In this document: positions 21,126 to 33,480 of the stretch, piece by piece
How positions within the stretch are numbered: position 1 is the stretch's first letter
Layout of the letters: each line of letters starts with the position of its first letter
NCBI GenBank assembly: GCA_023159155.1
Contig: JAJNNX010000079.1
Span: 86,098 to 150,097, forward strand
Length of the DNA stretch: 64,000 nucleotides
Direction: 5' to 3'
From: Ustulina deusta
Lineage: Eukaryota > Ascomycota > Sordariomycetes > Xylariales > Xylariaceae
The notes under the pieces: generated by a model
What the model was told of the DNA's origin: nothing
The model's database searches: none
The model's input: the letters and a program-made list of their open reading frames with translations, nothing else
Position numbers and translations under genes: made by a program

Positions 21126-24100
21126 TCATCTTCGCCAGCCCCAGAAGCCTCCAGAACCTGTGTTAGAGGTCGTCGATGAGGCGGGTGTAGGTACGCTCTT
21201 AACACTACTGCTAGTTTCCGTCCTCGATAACGCGAATAATCCTATCATGCCCGGAGTTGACGTGCCCGCCATCGACCCCTGTATGTCGCCGGGAGCTAGC
21301 CCGCAGGCTTTCCGTAAGGTTTCGAGCTTCTGTTTGTATTCATCCGCTTCTTGTCGGGCGACCGCCTCGGCCGTCTTGGCCTGCACCAAATCCGCAACGA
21401 GAGTATCATAGTCATTCAACGAATTAGTCTCAGCCTGCGATCGTACCACAAGAGATGACGAGCGCTGGGCGAACGTCGCCTGCGTGTTGGGCGTCGACTT
21501 GCTGCGTCCAAGCTTCAATTCGCGCAGGCCACCGTTGTTGCCGGCAGTGCTTGCGTTGCCTGTCGAGAGGCTCGTATTAGAAAACCACCCGCCCGCATCC
21601 AGCGCCGTGCTCGGCGTCTCCGCCGAGGCTCGGACTCGAAGAGAATGGACTTGTCTCTCCAAACGTTGTTTGTCTTGATGCACGTTGCGAACATGGGCGT
21701 GGCTCTCTCGAAGTTGCTCCCGCAGGGTATTGGCTTCTTGGCTGAGCTCGTCAATCCGGCGAGTGTACTCTTGTGACTTGGACATTTCAATCGTGAGGTG
21801 TTCTTTTGTCCTCGCCAGCTCATCACGAAGTTGTGATTTGGTTTGCAGTGACGAAGAATTTCGATTGTGGCTTTTCTCGGCACCAAAACGTTCCTCGACG
21901 GCATTCACGAGCTGTGATAGGCGATCTTCGGTCGCTTCTTCATCATTAGTCTTCCCATCATGATTATTATGGGTCTCGCTCTCATCCCCGATGTTGTTTT
22001 GCGCTTTCAGCTTAGCCAATAATGACTTGACGGTTTTCCCGTCTTCTTCTCTTTCCTCCCTTTCTTTTTGTAATTGTGTTGCAAGTAACGAATGGTTTCG
22101 CTGCAACTCGCTGAGTGCGGTGAGGAGATCTTCAATCTGGGAGTGCAAGTTCTTGTCGCCCGCATGATGGTATATTTGCGGCTTCGCCGCAACAGGTGTT
22201 GATTCGCGGACAGAAGCGTCATCGGTATTAGATGAGTCGCGGGAGATCGTGGTCGCGTCTGTCGATGCAGAGCTCAAAACGCTAGCAGAGCTGGCTTCCA
22301 TCGAGTTTAACGTTGATGCCAAACTTTGTTTTGATGTACTTCGACGGAGCATACTTAATGGCCTCAAAGGAGCGGAGAAGCCGGGGGACAGTGTTCCAGA
22401 CCTCGGTGAGGAACTGCTCGTGGTCCAAAGGCGACCCAAAAAGCGGGAGGCTGCTGTAGTAACATCGGCCGTTCTAGCCGCATTGGCGCTAGCGATCTTT
22501 TCCTCTCTATACCGCTGTTCAAGTTGCGCCAACTTTTCCCTCGACACAACACTAGACAAGCTGACAAAATCATCAACAAATTCGTCCGCATTGTAATGAT
22601 AGCAATCCCATAGCCCGCGTGAGAGAAGAAGCTGCATTACGTCTTCAAGCTCAATACAGGCTAGGATACGACCCTGGTTCTTTCGCATAAGTGACAGGGC
22701 TACCCGCATGATGGTTTCCGACGCCCCCTCGGCAAAGATGACATCGTAGATGCGAAACAACATGGGGAGTGGGCACGTTACGGCGAAAAAGGAGAGGAAC
22801 CATTGTGAAACGTAGGCCGGATCGACCTGGAGATCGTCCAAGTGGGACGACAACGCGGGCATATCTTGGCGTAACAGTTCGCGGAACTGATAGATTCGGA
22901 CATGCAGACCAGACAAGTCTGGTAGAAAACAAGATCGCAAATCGTAGTGCTCCATTAGCCTACCATCAGATTTAGGTTAGCCTCTTGCTCCAAACAAAAG
23001 CTAATGGTACGATTGGGGCGATACAAGGGGAAGTGGTGGGGCTCAACGTACCGAACGAGAACACAAAATGCCTGGTTATCAGGCATGTGCATCAGCAAAG
23101 GACCAACTAGAAAAGCCAGCCCCTGGCAGTACCCGATCTTGTGGTCATAGAGGGAGAAACACTTCAGCACGCGCCCCAGCATCCGTTGTCCATCACCCTC
23201 CGGATCTCGAAACATATCGACACCTGGGAAGCTCCTACCCAGGTCTTTGCCGATGATGCCTTCATAAGGACTCGATTCGCCACTAAGCCTGTCGAATTGT
23301 TCCAAGAGGAGCGTATCTCTCGCACCAGCCATGCTTTGCCACACGACACCTCGCAGGGGTGGCGGCACGCCCTTTCGGATCTTGTTAGACAACAGCGTGG
23401 GGAGACGGGCAGCTGTCTGTTGGTAATCCTTCACCAGGGCCATGTAAAATTCGAGGTCCGTCATGGGCGGTGGAGGAAGAACGGAGTATCGCAGAGCCTT
23501 GGGCGTAGGGCCGTTAACCATTTCCCGCAGCTGAGCCATCGAGGGTGGCCGTGGCCGGCGTACGGATAGCTGCTCAACGGCCTTCACTTTGACACTTTTG
23601 GGATTCGTAGCGAGCATGTTGTTTTCTTGTTCGAGTCTTGCTAGTAGCATCGCTGTGGACTGTGAGGGGGTTTTCATGTCAGGAATGTTTTCTCTGCGTC
23701 CAGCATTGATACGTACGTTATCATCCGGATCTTTGACTTGCTCGTTCTCCGACTTCTGCAACCGTTCCCAATTGACTTCCTCTGTATCGGACTCTTCCAT
23801 CGCATCTTCGTCTTGAGGTATTCCCTCCTGATCTGTACATTCAGTGTTGCTCTTTCGTTCATCGTGCGTCGTTGTAGGTGTCTCGATATCAATCACCGGC
23901 TCGGCATCGCCCTTAACTTCCATATTTTCCTCATTCTCGCATAAGGTCACGGCGCTGGTGGGTGTATATTCTGGGCCGAGGATGCTCCTCCTCGAGGCCA
24001 TAGCTGCTATGGGTAGGTCCGTGTTCACGGATAGTGAAGGGGGTTCCGACAAACGGACTGTCACCATTGAGTCGTGACCAGGCATTTTGGTGTCGACTGG

Positions 24101-24190
24101 CGATTTCGACATGCGCGATTCCATCGAAGGTGAGCTGGTATTCGAGGAAGATTCATTTTCCCGGTGACGCTCGAGACCCCGATCCATCAC
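21126..24190 (-). CDS. TBC-domain Rab GTPase-activating protein, Gyp5-like
   Basis: GAP for Ypt/Rab GTPases in ER-Golgi and exocytic traffic. Exons are 24190-23052 and 22959-21126, joined by a 92-nt intron, giving 990 residues. The first 230 residues are acidic and disordered, with the WERLQKSENEQVKDPDD segment seen in Gyp5 relatives. The TBC domain runs from about 273 to 480. RKGVPPPLRGVVW holds motif A, GKDLGRSFPG contains the IxxDxxR arginine finger (Arg about 319), and GYCQGLAFL contains the glutamine finger (Gln about 356). Motifs split by the intron follow (FCVLVR/LMEHYDLRSCF, then PDLSGLHVRIYQF). A Ser-rich linker and a long coiled coil (about 650-930) end in a Gly/Trp tail FWGWRR. Both finger residues are intact, so an active enzyme is expected. 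Gyp5 and Gyl1 cannot be separated here, but an intact finger favours Gyp5. Confidence 0.93.
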
Positions 24191-25870
24191 GAAGGATAGG
24201 TAGGCTGGAAACAGTGGCGTGGTCGGGACAATTGACTGGAATGCTGATTCCCAGATGCGAAGAATGCCAACTGGCCCCCTCTCGTCTGCTAAATCTCAAA
24301 CAGGTTCCCCCAAACCGACACGTTCTGGGGCGCTTATGGCATTGGACACAGAGTTGATGAGCGTAACAGTAACTGACTGTTTGAGGCTGCGTAACTGATT
24401 AGGCCGTGTTACCTAGTCGTAGTCGAGGGATCCTTCGAGGGACAATAAAGTCGAGCATCGAGCATCGAGCATTGGACGTGGTATGCTGAGTGTCGGGGAA
24501 GCAGGGGAGGCAGGTAGGCAGGTAGACGGTGTAGATGTGGATTCAATCCAGGGGTTCGGAGTCGAGGTATCACCTGCTGCTAGTGTAGTGTACCTAGTGT
24601 AGTGCAGTGGGCGGCACCTATACTGCGCGATAGTATACAAGGGCAAGACAATAAATCCGCAGCTCCCTTTGTTTCATATATGGACTGAGATTTCCTGATA
24701 AGACGATTTGGACAACGGTCAAGCGGGTCGCGTGTGCCAAGATATCAAAGTCGAGGAAGGTTCCTTGGGTCTCGACTGGAAGCTGGAAAGCGGTAAAAGA
24801 ACGAGGGATTCAGGAGTTGCGTCTTGGCTCAAATGAACGTGTTCTCGACTCGACCTAACAAGCCGAGATTGTGAATGGAAGATAAAGAAATGCTGAAGTG
24901 GCACGAACAAAACGAAGGCTGCGAATGCAAGAAAGGAGAGAAATCCATAACACAGCGATACCCGCACTCCTGTAGGTATGTAGTGTCGACTTCGCGTTGG
25001 CAGTTTAATGAGCACCCGACGACGGGAGTGACAGGATGAATGGAGACTACACGATTCAAAGTTGCAATGCCGACGCGAGACAAGAGAGCGGTGCAGGGAT
25101 CTAACGCTCACTTGCTGATCTTGGCACCCAGGAATACCTACCGTAGACTAGCGTATCTATGCTGCATATTTAATCAAACTGCCTGCGTCTTATGATTCGA
25201 TCCCTTCGAGTTATGTTGCATGCTATATACTACTGGATCCGGTCTATTTAGTAAACCACCTTTCGCCAATATTTTCTTTTTATAATGCTTACATAGTAGT
25301 ACCTGTGTACTATTGTATACATGTATTTTATATATATCGCCATTCAAGTCCCCAGATACTACTTAAGCGATCTCAAACACCAACGTTGAATTCGGCAAAG
25401 ATGCTGTTAGGAGGTCAACCCGTAGTCTAGCGAATTCCGGAATGGGATTAGTTCAGGTACGTCTCCTTTAGTGTATACCAGAAATGCACTGTGAAGACCA
25501 AGTTCCTGCGTACCTACGTACGGACCGGACACGACAGCACCCCTGTCAATCCCCATTTCCAAATCTAGCCGACCAGGCAAGCCAGTGTGGACGAATCAGC
25601 CATGATTGGTCTAAACTTCTAGAGCCTCCCACGCAACGTCGGGAAGCCTTTTGTCTCTCCAGCGGATGAACGTGCCGTGGCGCATAACCATTATTAGTAC
25701 CTACTACTAGGTATCCATGATGATACAGGTATTAGTAGCACTGGGCAGCGTACTAAGTAGTTATGCACGGCCTAAACCACGGTGAAAACACCTAAATTAC
25801 TACCCATTTGAAATTTAGATCATGGTACGAGCCTTTATATTAAGATTTGGTGTAACTATGCGGTTCAATA
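24191..25870. other. Intergenic upstream of the TBC gene
   Basis: No coding feature is supported. A repeated CGAGCAT word at 24454-24475 and several CTACTAGGTA-type words (25698-25712) are visible. The region includes the promoter of the minus-strand TBC gene. Confidence 0.35.
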
Positions 25871-25874
25871 TCCA

Positions 25875-26335
25875 GGTATATACCCCCCGTTCTCAATGAT
25901 GACGAGAGCTTCGATAGCGACAAACCCATAGTCCTCACTGTGCCTCTATACAACTGGCTGCCCAGCAACCACAGCGGTTTCGCTAATCGACTCCCGCTCA
26001 AGTATGGTAAATGAGATAAATAGTTCCTGACTAGATGAGGCGCGCTACGGAAGTCACACTGATTAGTTTCAGTGGCGAGGCTAGCTGGTCTTCAAATACA
26101 ATGATTGAGAGTGACATTTGCCAACTTTGACTCTTCAGGTATTACCTATGCAACGCGCGAGTCGAATATATACTTTGTCTCTGAAGAAAATCCTCCGTGT
26201 CCCAGTCCTGGCCCCGAAAACGCCGCAAGTTGTGCCAAGAACATCAGTCATATACCGATCTTTGCAGACCATCACCATAATCTTTATACAGAGGGGGGCA
26301 ATCGCCCCTCATGACAAAATTGGTTCGTAGATCCG
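25875..26335 (+). pseudogene. Decayed gene for an unidentified, probably secreted or luminal protein
   Basis: Two plus-strand stretches read clearly like protein. The first (about 25875-26010) gives YIPPVLNDDESFDSDKPIVL, TVPLYNWLPSNHSGFANRLP and LKYG, then a GTAAAT donor-like site. After a TTTCAG acceptor-like site (about 26067-26072) comes SGEASWSSNT. After a change of frame (about 26108-26315) comes FANFDSSGITYATRESNIYF, VSEENPPCPSPGPENAASCA and ISHIPIFADHHHNLYTEGG. The text is coherent, with paired cysteines and possible N-glycosylation sites (NHS, NIS), but it needs a frame change and lacks start and end. I do not recognise the family. It may be a pseudogene, or a gene with a further short intron that I failed to place. 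Confidence 0.35.
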
Positions 26336-26427
26336 CTCGAGATGTCAAAATTATACTTTTCGCATACATATAGCCCATACAACGAAGACACGCTAGTTCG
26401 ATACACAGTTGTGGACAACTGGTTAAT

Positions 26428-28169
26428 TCAGGAAGCAGGGATGCCCGTAGCCGCGGATTGGGGTGGCGCAGAAGTTGCTAAGGTTGGTGTTGATTGCTTT
26501 CCCGGCACAGGGCTGGCCTGGCCAGGAGTTTGGGAGCCAGATTGCGTTGAATTGGGCGCTTGAGCTGTCGGTCGAATGCCGTGTTCCTTGTTCGGATCAA
26601 TATCAGGGAACAGACCCTGAAGTCTCTTGTATAGCTCTCCAATATATTTGGTCGTCTCTTCTCGGTCTATAATGTCAGTTTTGACTTCGCCCCCATCCGG
26701 AGCTTGCACCTGTCTAAGCTTGATGCTGGTATTCAGCGGTGGTGGTTTCAGGTATGCGGGATATAGTTGAGATGGCTGGGTAGGTTTTCTTTCCTTATCG
26801 GCGAGACCTGCCAAATACGCCAGGTTTGTTTGAAGTCTACGCATACAGCTAAATATATCAATCAGCAATGGAATTTAGAGGAAATCAAAAATACAACTCA
26901 CTGGATGTAATCCTGCGCAAGCTGTTCCTCTTCTGTAGACTTCTTTTCTCCATCATTCGTGTTGCCGTCGGTACCATTCATAGCTGCGCGTTCTTTCTTA
27001 AGAATATGCTGAGTGCTCTGAATTTGCATAGCTTCCAGGAGCAATTCATTATTGATCTCTAAAATCACACCCACTCGCTCTTTGTCCTTTAGATCCGCCC
27101 CTGGGCTCAAAGGAGTGGACGCGGATGACATGCCATTTGTACTATTTCCTTGGGCCTGGGTGGGAAATGTTGGCGTCTGTGGGGTCTGTATGCTATTTGA
27201 GGAGGGTGTTTGTGCCTGTGTTTGTGATGGGGGCAACGGTTGCTGTTGCTGTGGTGTGGTATGCATTGGTTGCCCGTGATGCGGTCCTTGTGTATTTGGC
27301 GGCCCAGGAAATTGAGACTGTTGCAGAGCCTGTCCATTGCCTGGGACCAGTGTTCCTTGTGAAGATTGGGTTTGAAAGTTCCGTTGAGGCGTAGGCGTCG
27401 ACATATTGACATTGGGCTGAGGTGGTTGCATACGCTGCATCATTTGCTGCTGCTGTTGCGGATTCATGCCTTGCTGCATAGGAAACCCGGCCATGGGCAT
27501 GCCGCCCCCCATCGCGTAATTTGGAGGCATATTCATTTGAGGTGGCACGGAGCTCGGGATGCCAGCACCGTAGGCGGAGTTCGAGTACGGGGGTTGGAAA
27601 TTAGACACTACTCGTCAATCAAACGTCAGCAACCGACTTCTATTCGATGTGGGAAGTAAATGACATGACCATAGCAAGTATAAAGGGGTCAATATAACGC
27701 TGCGCCGGGAGGGGACAAGGAGACGATCATTGAGCTAGCTGTGGCGTTGTATCGAGCACTAGGTTCCAGTTCAGGAATGCCGGCAGCCGCCTTACGCGTA
27801 AGAAGAAGCTGTAGGAAACTTCACACAGGCAGCTATAGAGGGAGGCAAGGGAGGGACAGAATGCAGTTATGGAACAGAGCTGTGACGGGGGAAAGCAAGC
27901 TTACTTTGGCCATTAGCATTGGCCATGTGCGGCATGCCGGTATTTTGCATCATTCCGGGAGGAGCTACACCGGCCATCATGCTAGGATTGCCAGGAAAGG
28001 CAGTACCAGACTGGGCGCCCATGGGAAACTGCTGGGCATTATACATCATCTGGTTGGAAGACGTTCCAGGCTGCATGGCAGAATTCTGGGAGCCCGGGTG
28101 TGGGGCGCCGCCATTGTACTGTGGTGAGCCAGCAGGATTATTGGGATACCCATAGTTACCGGCGTACAT
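26428..28169 (-). CDS. SSXT/SS18-domain Gln-rich protein, putative chromatin-remodelling subunit
   Basis: Exons in gene order are 28169-27905, 27607-26902 and 26848-26428, giving 463 residues. The first 250 residues are low-complexity, rich in Asn, Gly, Met, Pro and Gln (MNPQQQQQMMQRMQPPQ). An SSXT-like helical domain follows: KERVGVILEINNELLLEAMQ with IQSTQHILKKERAA, then, across the second intron, CMRRLQTNLAYLAGLADKER. That is the pattern of human SS18, a BAF/SWI-SNF subunit, in which INxxLL and NLxYLAxxAD are the landmarks. A fungus-specific tail continues with YLKPPPLNTSIKLRQ and a helix around EETTKYIGELYKRLQGLFPD. A fungal SWI/SNF or related co-activator role is inference. The first intron is 297 nt with a TAG acceptor. 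Confidence 0.82.
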
Positions 28170-30078
28170 GGCTCACGACAGGCTGCCGCAAAAGCTAGCA
28201 CACAGCTGGCAGGGCTGGGCGAGCGTGGGCGGAGGGCGTGGGCGTGACGTGGGCGTGAACGCGCGAGGGCGGGCAGATCTGGGGATCTGGAACAGGACTC
28301 GTTGGGTCTTCTCAGCTTTGTTCCGCTGGGGCAGACGAGACGAAAGTCCGCAGCAGGCAGGTAGATACAGTAGCGTGTGTGCACTCTGTGTCGCGCGTTG
28401 TGTGGGGTGAGATCCCAAGAGACAGGGGGTATGACGATCAAAATGCCGATATGCGTGCTATGTCGACGAACAGCCAGCGGACAACCTCGACAAAGGATGT
28501 GGTAGCACACCAATTGAGCAGAAGCAGCCAGTCAGCACGCCAGGCCAGGGGTTCGATCACAGTCGGCCGGGTCGTATATAGTAACAACGGCAGATAGGAG
28601 CTGCACGGGTACGGGTACTCACGCCCTCGACCTCCCTTGCGTCGAGAGCAGAGGGCAAAGACAATTGGAGCAATAATATAGCGCTCAAATGGGTAAAACA
28701 ACTTAGGCACACAAGAAGGGGGTGTGCAGAGCTAACAACGTCAAGGACAGTCGCCAGAAAATGTATGTGTGTATATATCCTAGACCCTCGGTGCTGTAGG
28801 TAGGTCAATAGTCTACCCGAGGTATCGAGGTGAAAGTTCAACAAGCGCCTCGTAGATCAACCACAACTTCCTTCGTCGGTTACCTTTGACGAGGCGCAAA
28901 CTGTCGACAGGCGTCCCTCTGGGCGTAAGCAACTTAACAGTGAGTGTACACTATGGCCGTCACAAACCAACCGCTATTTGCCTGCTACTGTACGCTACAG
29001 CACAGTAACAGTAGAGGAGAAATGGTGGAATGGAGACCGGAAATGGAGACCGGCAGCGTTCCGCAGACAGGTCGGCGGCAAGGCAAAGCAAGGCAAGGCA
29101 AAACAGCGCAAGGATAAGAGCAGATGGAATACGCTTTGTGGGACAATGGCACATGTGGGAGAGCCCCCTAGCGGAGAAAATGTGACGCGACCCTTGTGTC
29201 CCTTGCAAGCCTGGCTCTCGGGTACCTGAACAATGTGCGTGCTGTACCGGTACTGTACCGTCGCAATCAAGGTTTTCGGGTGTGCGAAGAGTGCCGGCGG
29301 CCTGAAGCTCTGTGAGTGGACTGAAACGATGAACGAATGGATGGAGGATATGCGAGAGGATCCTACACTAGGGAGCAAGGTGAGAGTGAGTAAGGCAAAG
29401 CAGGTAAGCCGATGTGGCGGGGTTGTTGGAGGCAAGTCATGGCAGAAAAAGCTGAGCACCACTCATAGTGCGCGGAAAGAAGACTAACAAAGTGGAGTTG
29501 GTACTACACCACGCTAGCTCCATGTGGCGCTTTGCACAGAGAAGTATAGGTGGTAGCCATACTGTACCCGAATAGCTACTTACATGTAGGTACCTACTTA
29601 TAGATAGACCTGCTGCTTCAAGCTTGAGCCCGTCCCATGTATTTATATTTTATGCTATCGAGTTAGAGGTAGCATGGCATACCGCCAACTAAACCATACG
29701 CAAAACCCCTAAATAATCATAGGCATCGTACAATATTTTGAATACCTATTCAATCTGTTTACCCGCGTTGTTTTCATCTTTCATGCTGCCTCGTGTTTGG
29801 TGATATAAAATGAAATTTACTAGTGAGATGGACACGGCGCAATACCTATTGTCTGTGCTTCTCCGTAAAATCGAATGTCCAGGTTACAGACGAAACTAAG
29901 TTCTTCATTCTGGAGTGAAGTGCCTACCTATCCACCGGCATACCTACTAGGTAGTAGTGTAATGCTCGCTGCAATCACTGCGGTGCTTGAATCCATGATC
30001 CTTGCCTATAAACCCGAAATCCATAGGTGTTAGTTCACCTCACCTTGTAGGCTCGAACTTGCAAGAGAAAGTAGGTTG
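28170..30078. other. Intergenic, promoter of the SSXT gene
   Basis: No gene is supported. It holds the divergent or upstream region of the minus-strand SSXT gene, a GGCAA-rich repeat (29077-29110: AAGGCAAAGCAAGGCAAGGC), and CTACTAGGTAGTAG-like words (29588-29605 and 29942-29955). The 3' region of the TatD-family gene lies at its right end. Confidence 0.4.
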
Positions 30079-31386
30079 TTATCCTAGTACAAATTGCCGC
30101 CAATTGCGCCCCAATATTTCCACTCCCTCTCCCAGACCCCATCCTTTTATCTGGCAAATCTTTCTACATACTTCCTCCAAGCTGCTGTCCATCTGCTCCC
30201 CGGCAATGTGTAGGTCACTTTCGACTAGGAGGCGATCGTCTGGTATAGCCCGGATAGCTTCTTCGGTTTTCTCGCCCCCACCAGTACCCCAATTGATAGC
30301 CGCAGAAAACGAAAAATACACCTTGGCGGGCACACTCGGGTGTATGTACATCTGGAGTTGTTCAACATGACCGCTGTACGAATGGAGACATATCCGAGGT
30401 GGAAACTTGCGCGGTCCGATTCCCTTGTTGCCATCCTCTGCAAGCTTGGGGGGTTTGCCTTTCCTATGTAGTGTGTCATCAAGTTCGCTATCCTCGTCCG
30501 TGTCATCTGAGAAGTCTTCTGCGCCCGTAGCGATCTGGTGTTTTTGTCTGCGAGATAAAACCTCCTTTTCCTGCCCCTTCCAGCAGCCTGCTATTGTGTC
30601 GTATAGCACACCGTGAGCCTGGACCCCATGGACGCTAACCGAACGGCCCATACGCCCTGCCAATTCAAGCTGAGCCCGCAAGATAGCAACTTGATGTGTT
30701 ATCTGCACGCGATACGGACTAAGGCGGCGACCTTCGCGGCCACCAGGGGTAAGACCCTCCTCTCGGTCGACTTCCCCGGCTGACGTCCAGGCCGTCGGGA
30801 GACGAAAAGCTTTGTCTATACCAATCTCACCCACAAGAGCGAGGGGGAATTTTTCCAGACGTCTCCGGGTCTCTTCGAGGAACTCTGACAGCGGCCGTGG
30901 ATCGCAAAGTCCGTTGCTAAACGAGACGTCTTTCGACGACGGCTTAGGGGCTAAGACTTGATCATAGTGTGCTATTTTCCCAGTGGATGTGCCATCATAT
31001 GTCGGATTTGACACTGTATCGTCGTAGAGTTGGTAAGAAAACCAAGGGTGCCAACCAAAAGAGGGGACTATACGGTCTTGGTCTGTAGGTGCAAGGGGGG
31101 GTGACAATAACGTCTTACCGTCATGCAGGCCATGCTTGGACGCCACCTCGCAAACAAGTTCCTGGTCTTCGGATCGCGTGGCCATAACGGTCAGAACACG
31201 TGCTTTCATGGCAGGAATAGACTCTATAGATGCCATTGTGTCGGTTGGGTGACAGTGGGCATCGAAGACCCCAGCATCCCAGGGGAACGTCTCGCGAGGA
31301 TCCCCGGAGACAATGCACGCCGAATCTTCATCTGAGGTTTGTGACACAGTTGGCTCACCACCGTCTTCGGAATGTTGTATACACAT
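30079..31386 (-). CDS. scn1: TatD-family metal-dependent hydrolase, Cut9-interacting protein Scn1 type
   Basis: The intron-less frame gives 435 residues, longer than bacterial TatD (about 260) because of inserts. The metal-site motif FDAHCHPTD (His about 44 and 46), PSFGWHPWF (about 109-116), GEIGIDK (Glu about 187), SVHGVQAHG, LHSYSG and LVESDLHIAGE are all in family order, so the two-metal centre of a TIM-barrel hydrolase seems intact. Two insertions are charged and probably surface loops (around SDDTDEDSELDD). In fission yeast Scn1 interacts with the APC/C subunit Cut9; in others TatD proteins are 3'-5' nucleases. Which role applies here is not decidable. Confidence 0.9.
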   Translation of the reverse strand: MCIQHSEDGGEPTVSQTSDEDSACIVSGDPRETFPWDAGVFDAHCHPTDTMASIESIPAMKARVLTVMATRSEDQELVCEVASKHGLHDGKTLLSPPLAPTDQDRIVPSFGWHPWFSYQLYDDTVSNPTYDGTSTGKIAHYDQVLAPKPSSKDVSFSNGLCDPRPLSEFLEETRRRLEKFPLALVGEIGIDKAFRLPTAWTSAGEVDREEGLTPGGREGRRLSPYRVQITHQVAILRAQLELAGRMGRSVSVHGVQAHGVLYDTIAGCWKGQEKEVLSRRQKHQIATGAEDFSDDTDEDSELDDTLHRKGKPPKLAEDGNKGIGPRKFPPRICLHSYSGHVEQLQMYIHPSVPAKVYFSFSAAINWGTGGGEKTEEAIRAIPDDRLLVESDLHIAGEQMDSSLEEVCRKICQIKGWGLGEGVEILGRNWRQFVLG

Positions 31387-32670
31387 TATAGGTCGACGAT
31401 AAGCTAGTTCTTATATCGTGGCAGCGAAAATAGGTAAAGCAGGCTAAGCTCAAAGGGGTATTATCAACGAAGCCAGATGAGTGGGACTGTCGGTTGAATA
31501 GAGCGAGATGGAAACTCAAAACTCTTGGGAACCGTCATCCAACGCAAAAGTTGATACTATGGCAACTGTCGACGGTTTCGTAGGGACACCAACACTCGCC
31601 TCGGAACTTAAGCGAGATTCAAGGATAAAGGCTCCGCCCCGAACAATATAAGCCTTTTGCACCACTATAAATCTCGAGGTCAAGATAGGTATGAAGGCTT
31701 CAGCAAGGACCCTGCGAGATTAGGTGGCACTGGTCCGGATCTTGACGTCTTAATGTCAGATTTGGTAGCGGGGAAGATGGTGTGGGGTGATTTTGGAGCT
31801 CGCTCTTCTTCGCTCTTTTTCGGGTTCTGTTTGGGTCAAGCAATAGGGAGTTGGGTTGTCCAGACAATTGACTGTATATTATCATGCAAATATGTGCTCA
31901 CCAACGACGACAAAGTATGTGGGGGGGAGGAACAAGAACTGCCCCAGGTGTAGCCTTGAGTCACTAGCTCCATGCAGATAGATACCTAGATTACCTAACC
32001 TACCTCGGGTAGGCATCTCACTCACAACGAGAACTCGCCAAGACCCCGCCAAACCCCCACCAAAATGCAGCACGACAACAATGGCAGTTCTCCAACAGAG
32101 AGGAAATGCGCCGGAGGATACAGTGCACAAAACAATCTTCAAAGGTGGTACATACTAATAGCCCTAAAATCTACAAGATTACAACCAGCACAGTCCATGT
32201 CGAATGACAATAGCATGACTAGAGCTGGGTTTCCGGATTGTCGGGATAGCGATGTTTGGCATGTGAAACCGTCTTGTTGCAACCATCCATTGCTAGTTTG
32301 TTCGCATTCTATTTGGCCTAATTGGGACAGCTCCATCTTAGATAGCTGCTTACACATCGCTTTAACTTTCCCTCTTTGTACGGATAATACCTAAGCCTCG
32401 TAATTGATAGGTATTTCGGTCTCCTCACCACAGCCCATTCATCTCCTTCCTCTCCACCCTAGGTATTCGGCTGTTCGAGCAGCCCATCTGGTCGAGTGAC
32501 TCGAAGCAACTGCGTCCAGCCCATCCACCCGACAAATCCCAATTGCAACGGCCATGTGAGCCAACTCAATTGGCGCGTTTGCTTGAGTAATCAACCCTTG
32601 AGCCTACGAACCTAGCATCTCGAGATATACGCGCACTGCCATCTCCATTACTCCAGCGCCATCTGCTCCA
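31387..32670. other. Divergent promoter region
   Basis: About 1.3 kb separates scn1 (-) from the membrane-protein gene (+). No coding frame is defensible. A run of eight Gs occurs at about 31920. Confidence 0.4.
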
Positions 32671-33480
32671 ATGCTCTTCTTCAGTCCTCTCAAGTTCTTC
32701 GTCTTCCCCTTCGTCTTTCTCGTCGCGTTGCCCCTCGCGCTCTGTGCCGGCGTCACTACTATCGTTGCTTTCCTGGTCCTTTTCCTTCGACTGTTCCTCG
32801 TATATTTCGACGTCGGCCTGGAGACACTACGATACGCTTTAATCGGCCATGCCACGCACGCTCGGTATATTGCAGTATGTAGTGCTGGAAACGCCTTTCC
32901 AACGAGAAGCGATATTGACTCTAGGTATTTACAGTCTCATGGCACGCCCGCTGTGACGCCCGGCTCCTCGGTGAACTCAACACCCCTTCCTTCTCCCGCA
33001 GTCACAACTTCCAGGCATCGGCGACGTGGGAAACGGCACGGAAGCGGTGGTGGTGGATTGATCACCCCAGGGTCGGGCTTTGACGGGTTTTCCGCCGTTA
33101 CCCCAAGCATTGGTCTAGAAAGGGACTTCGAGGGTGTCGGCGGATGGAGGCTGGAGAGTACCGATGTGGATACCGATAATCCTGAAGAACGACAGTGGTG
33201 TAATCTCAACTCGCGACTCGAGAACCCCTACGGGCGACATCATTTTCGGACCCAGAGCGGAGGTGCCATATTGTCAGGTCCCACTGGCTCCGGGATTCTA
33301 GCGAGACCGAGTTTCATGACAAGATCGCACAGTCCAGAAGAGTCGAAGCGATCTTCGTCTCCCAGTCGATCTAGCTCGAGAACACCCACAATGAATAAGC
33401 ATCAAGGTCGCACGAAGGCTGATCAAGAAGATTACTTTCACGTATATGACGGAAAGAATACGAGGAAGCCAGCTGTCTAG
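32671..33480 (+). CDS. Unknown two-TM protein with a disordered cytosolic tail
   Basis: A 269-residue open frame without introns. The first 60 residues are strongly hydrophobic, with two closely spaced membrane segments (about 5-27 and 29-48), followed by a short amphipathic stretch (FDVGLETLRYALIGHAT). The rest is Ser/Thr/Pro/Gly-rich with basic clusters (SRHRRRGKRHG). One ordered-looking block, ERDFEGVGGWRLE, is followed by EERQWCNLNSRLE. The tail is SPSRSSSRTP-like and ends in a charged YFHVYDG segment. The layout suggests a membrane-anchored protein of the ER or other endomembranes. I do not recognise a named family. Codon use and the ordered block support a real gene. It converges with spc24. 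Confidence 0.75.
   Translation: MLFFSPLKFFVFPFVFLVALPLALCAGVTTIVAFLVLFLRLFLVYFDVGLETLRYALIGHATHARYIAVCSAGNAFPTRSDIDSRYLQSHGTPAVTPGSSVNSTPLPSPAVTTSRHRRRGKRHGSGGGGLITPGSGFDGFSAVTPSIGLERDFEGVGGWRLESTDVDTDNPEERQWCNLNSRLENPYGRHHFRTQSGGAILSGPTGSGILARPSFMTRSHSPEESKRSSSPSRSSSRTPTMNKHQGRTKADQEDYFHVYDGKNTRKPAV

Noticed and set aside
28540..28575. GGTTCGATC, possible tRNA B box
   Set aside because: The arms do not pair, and no anticodon loop fits on either strand.
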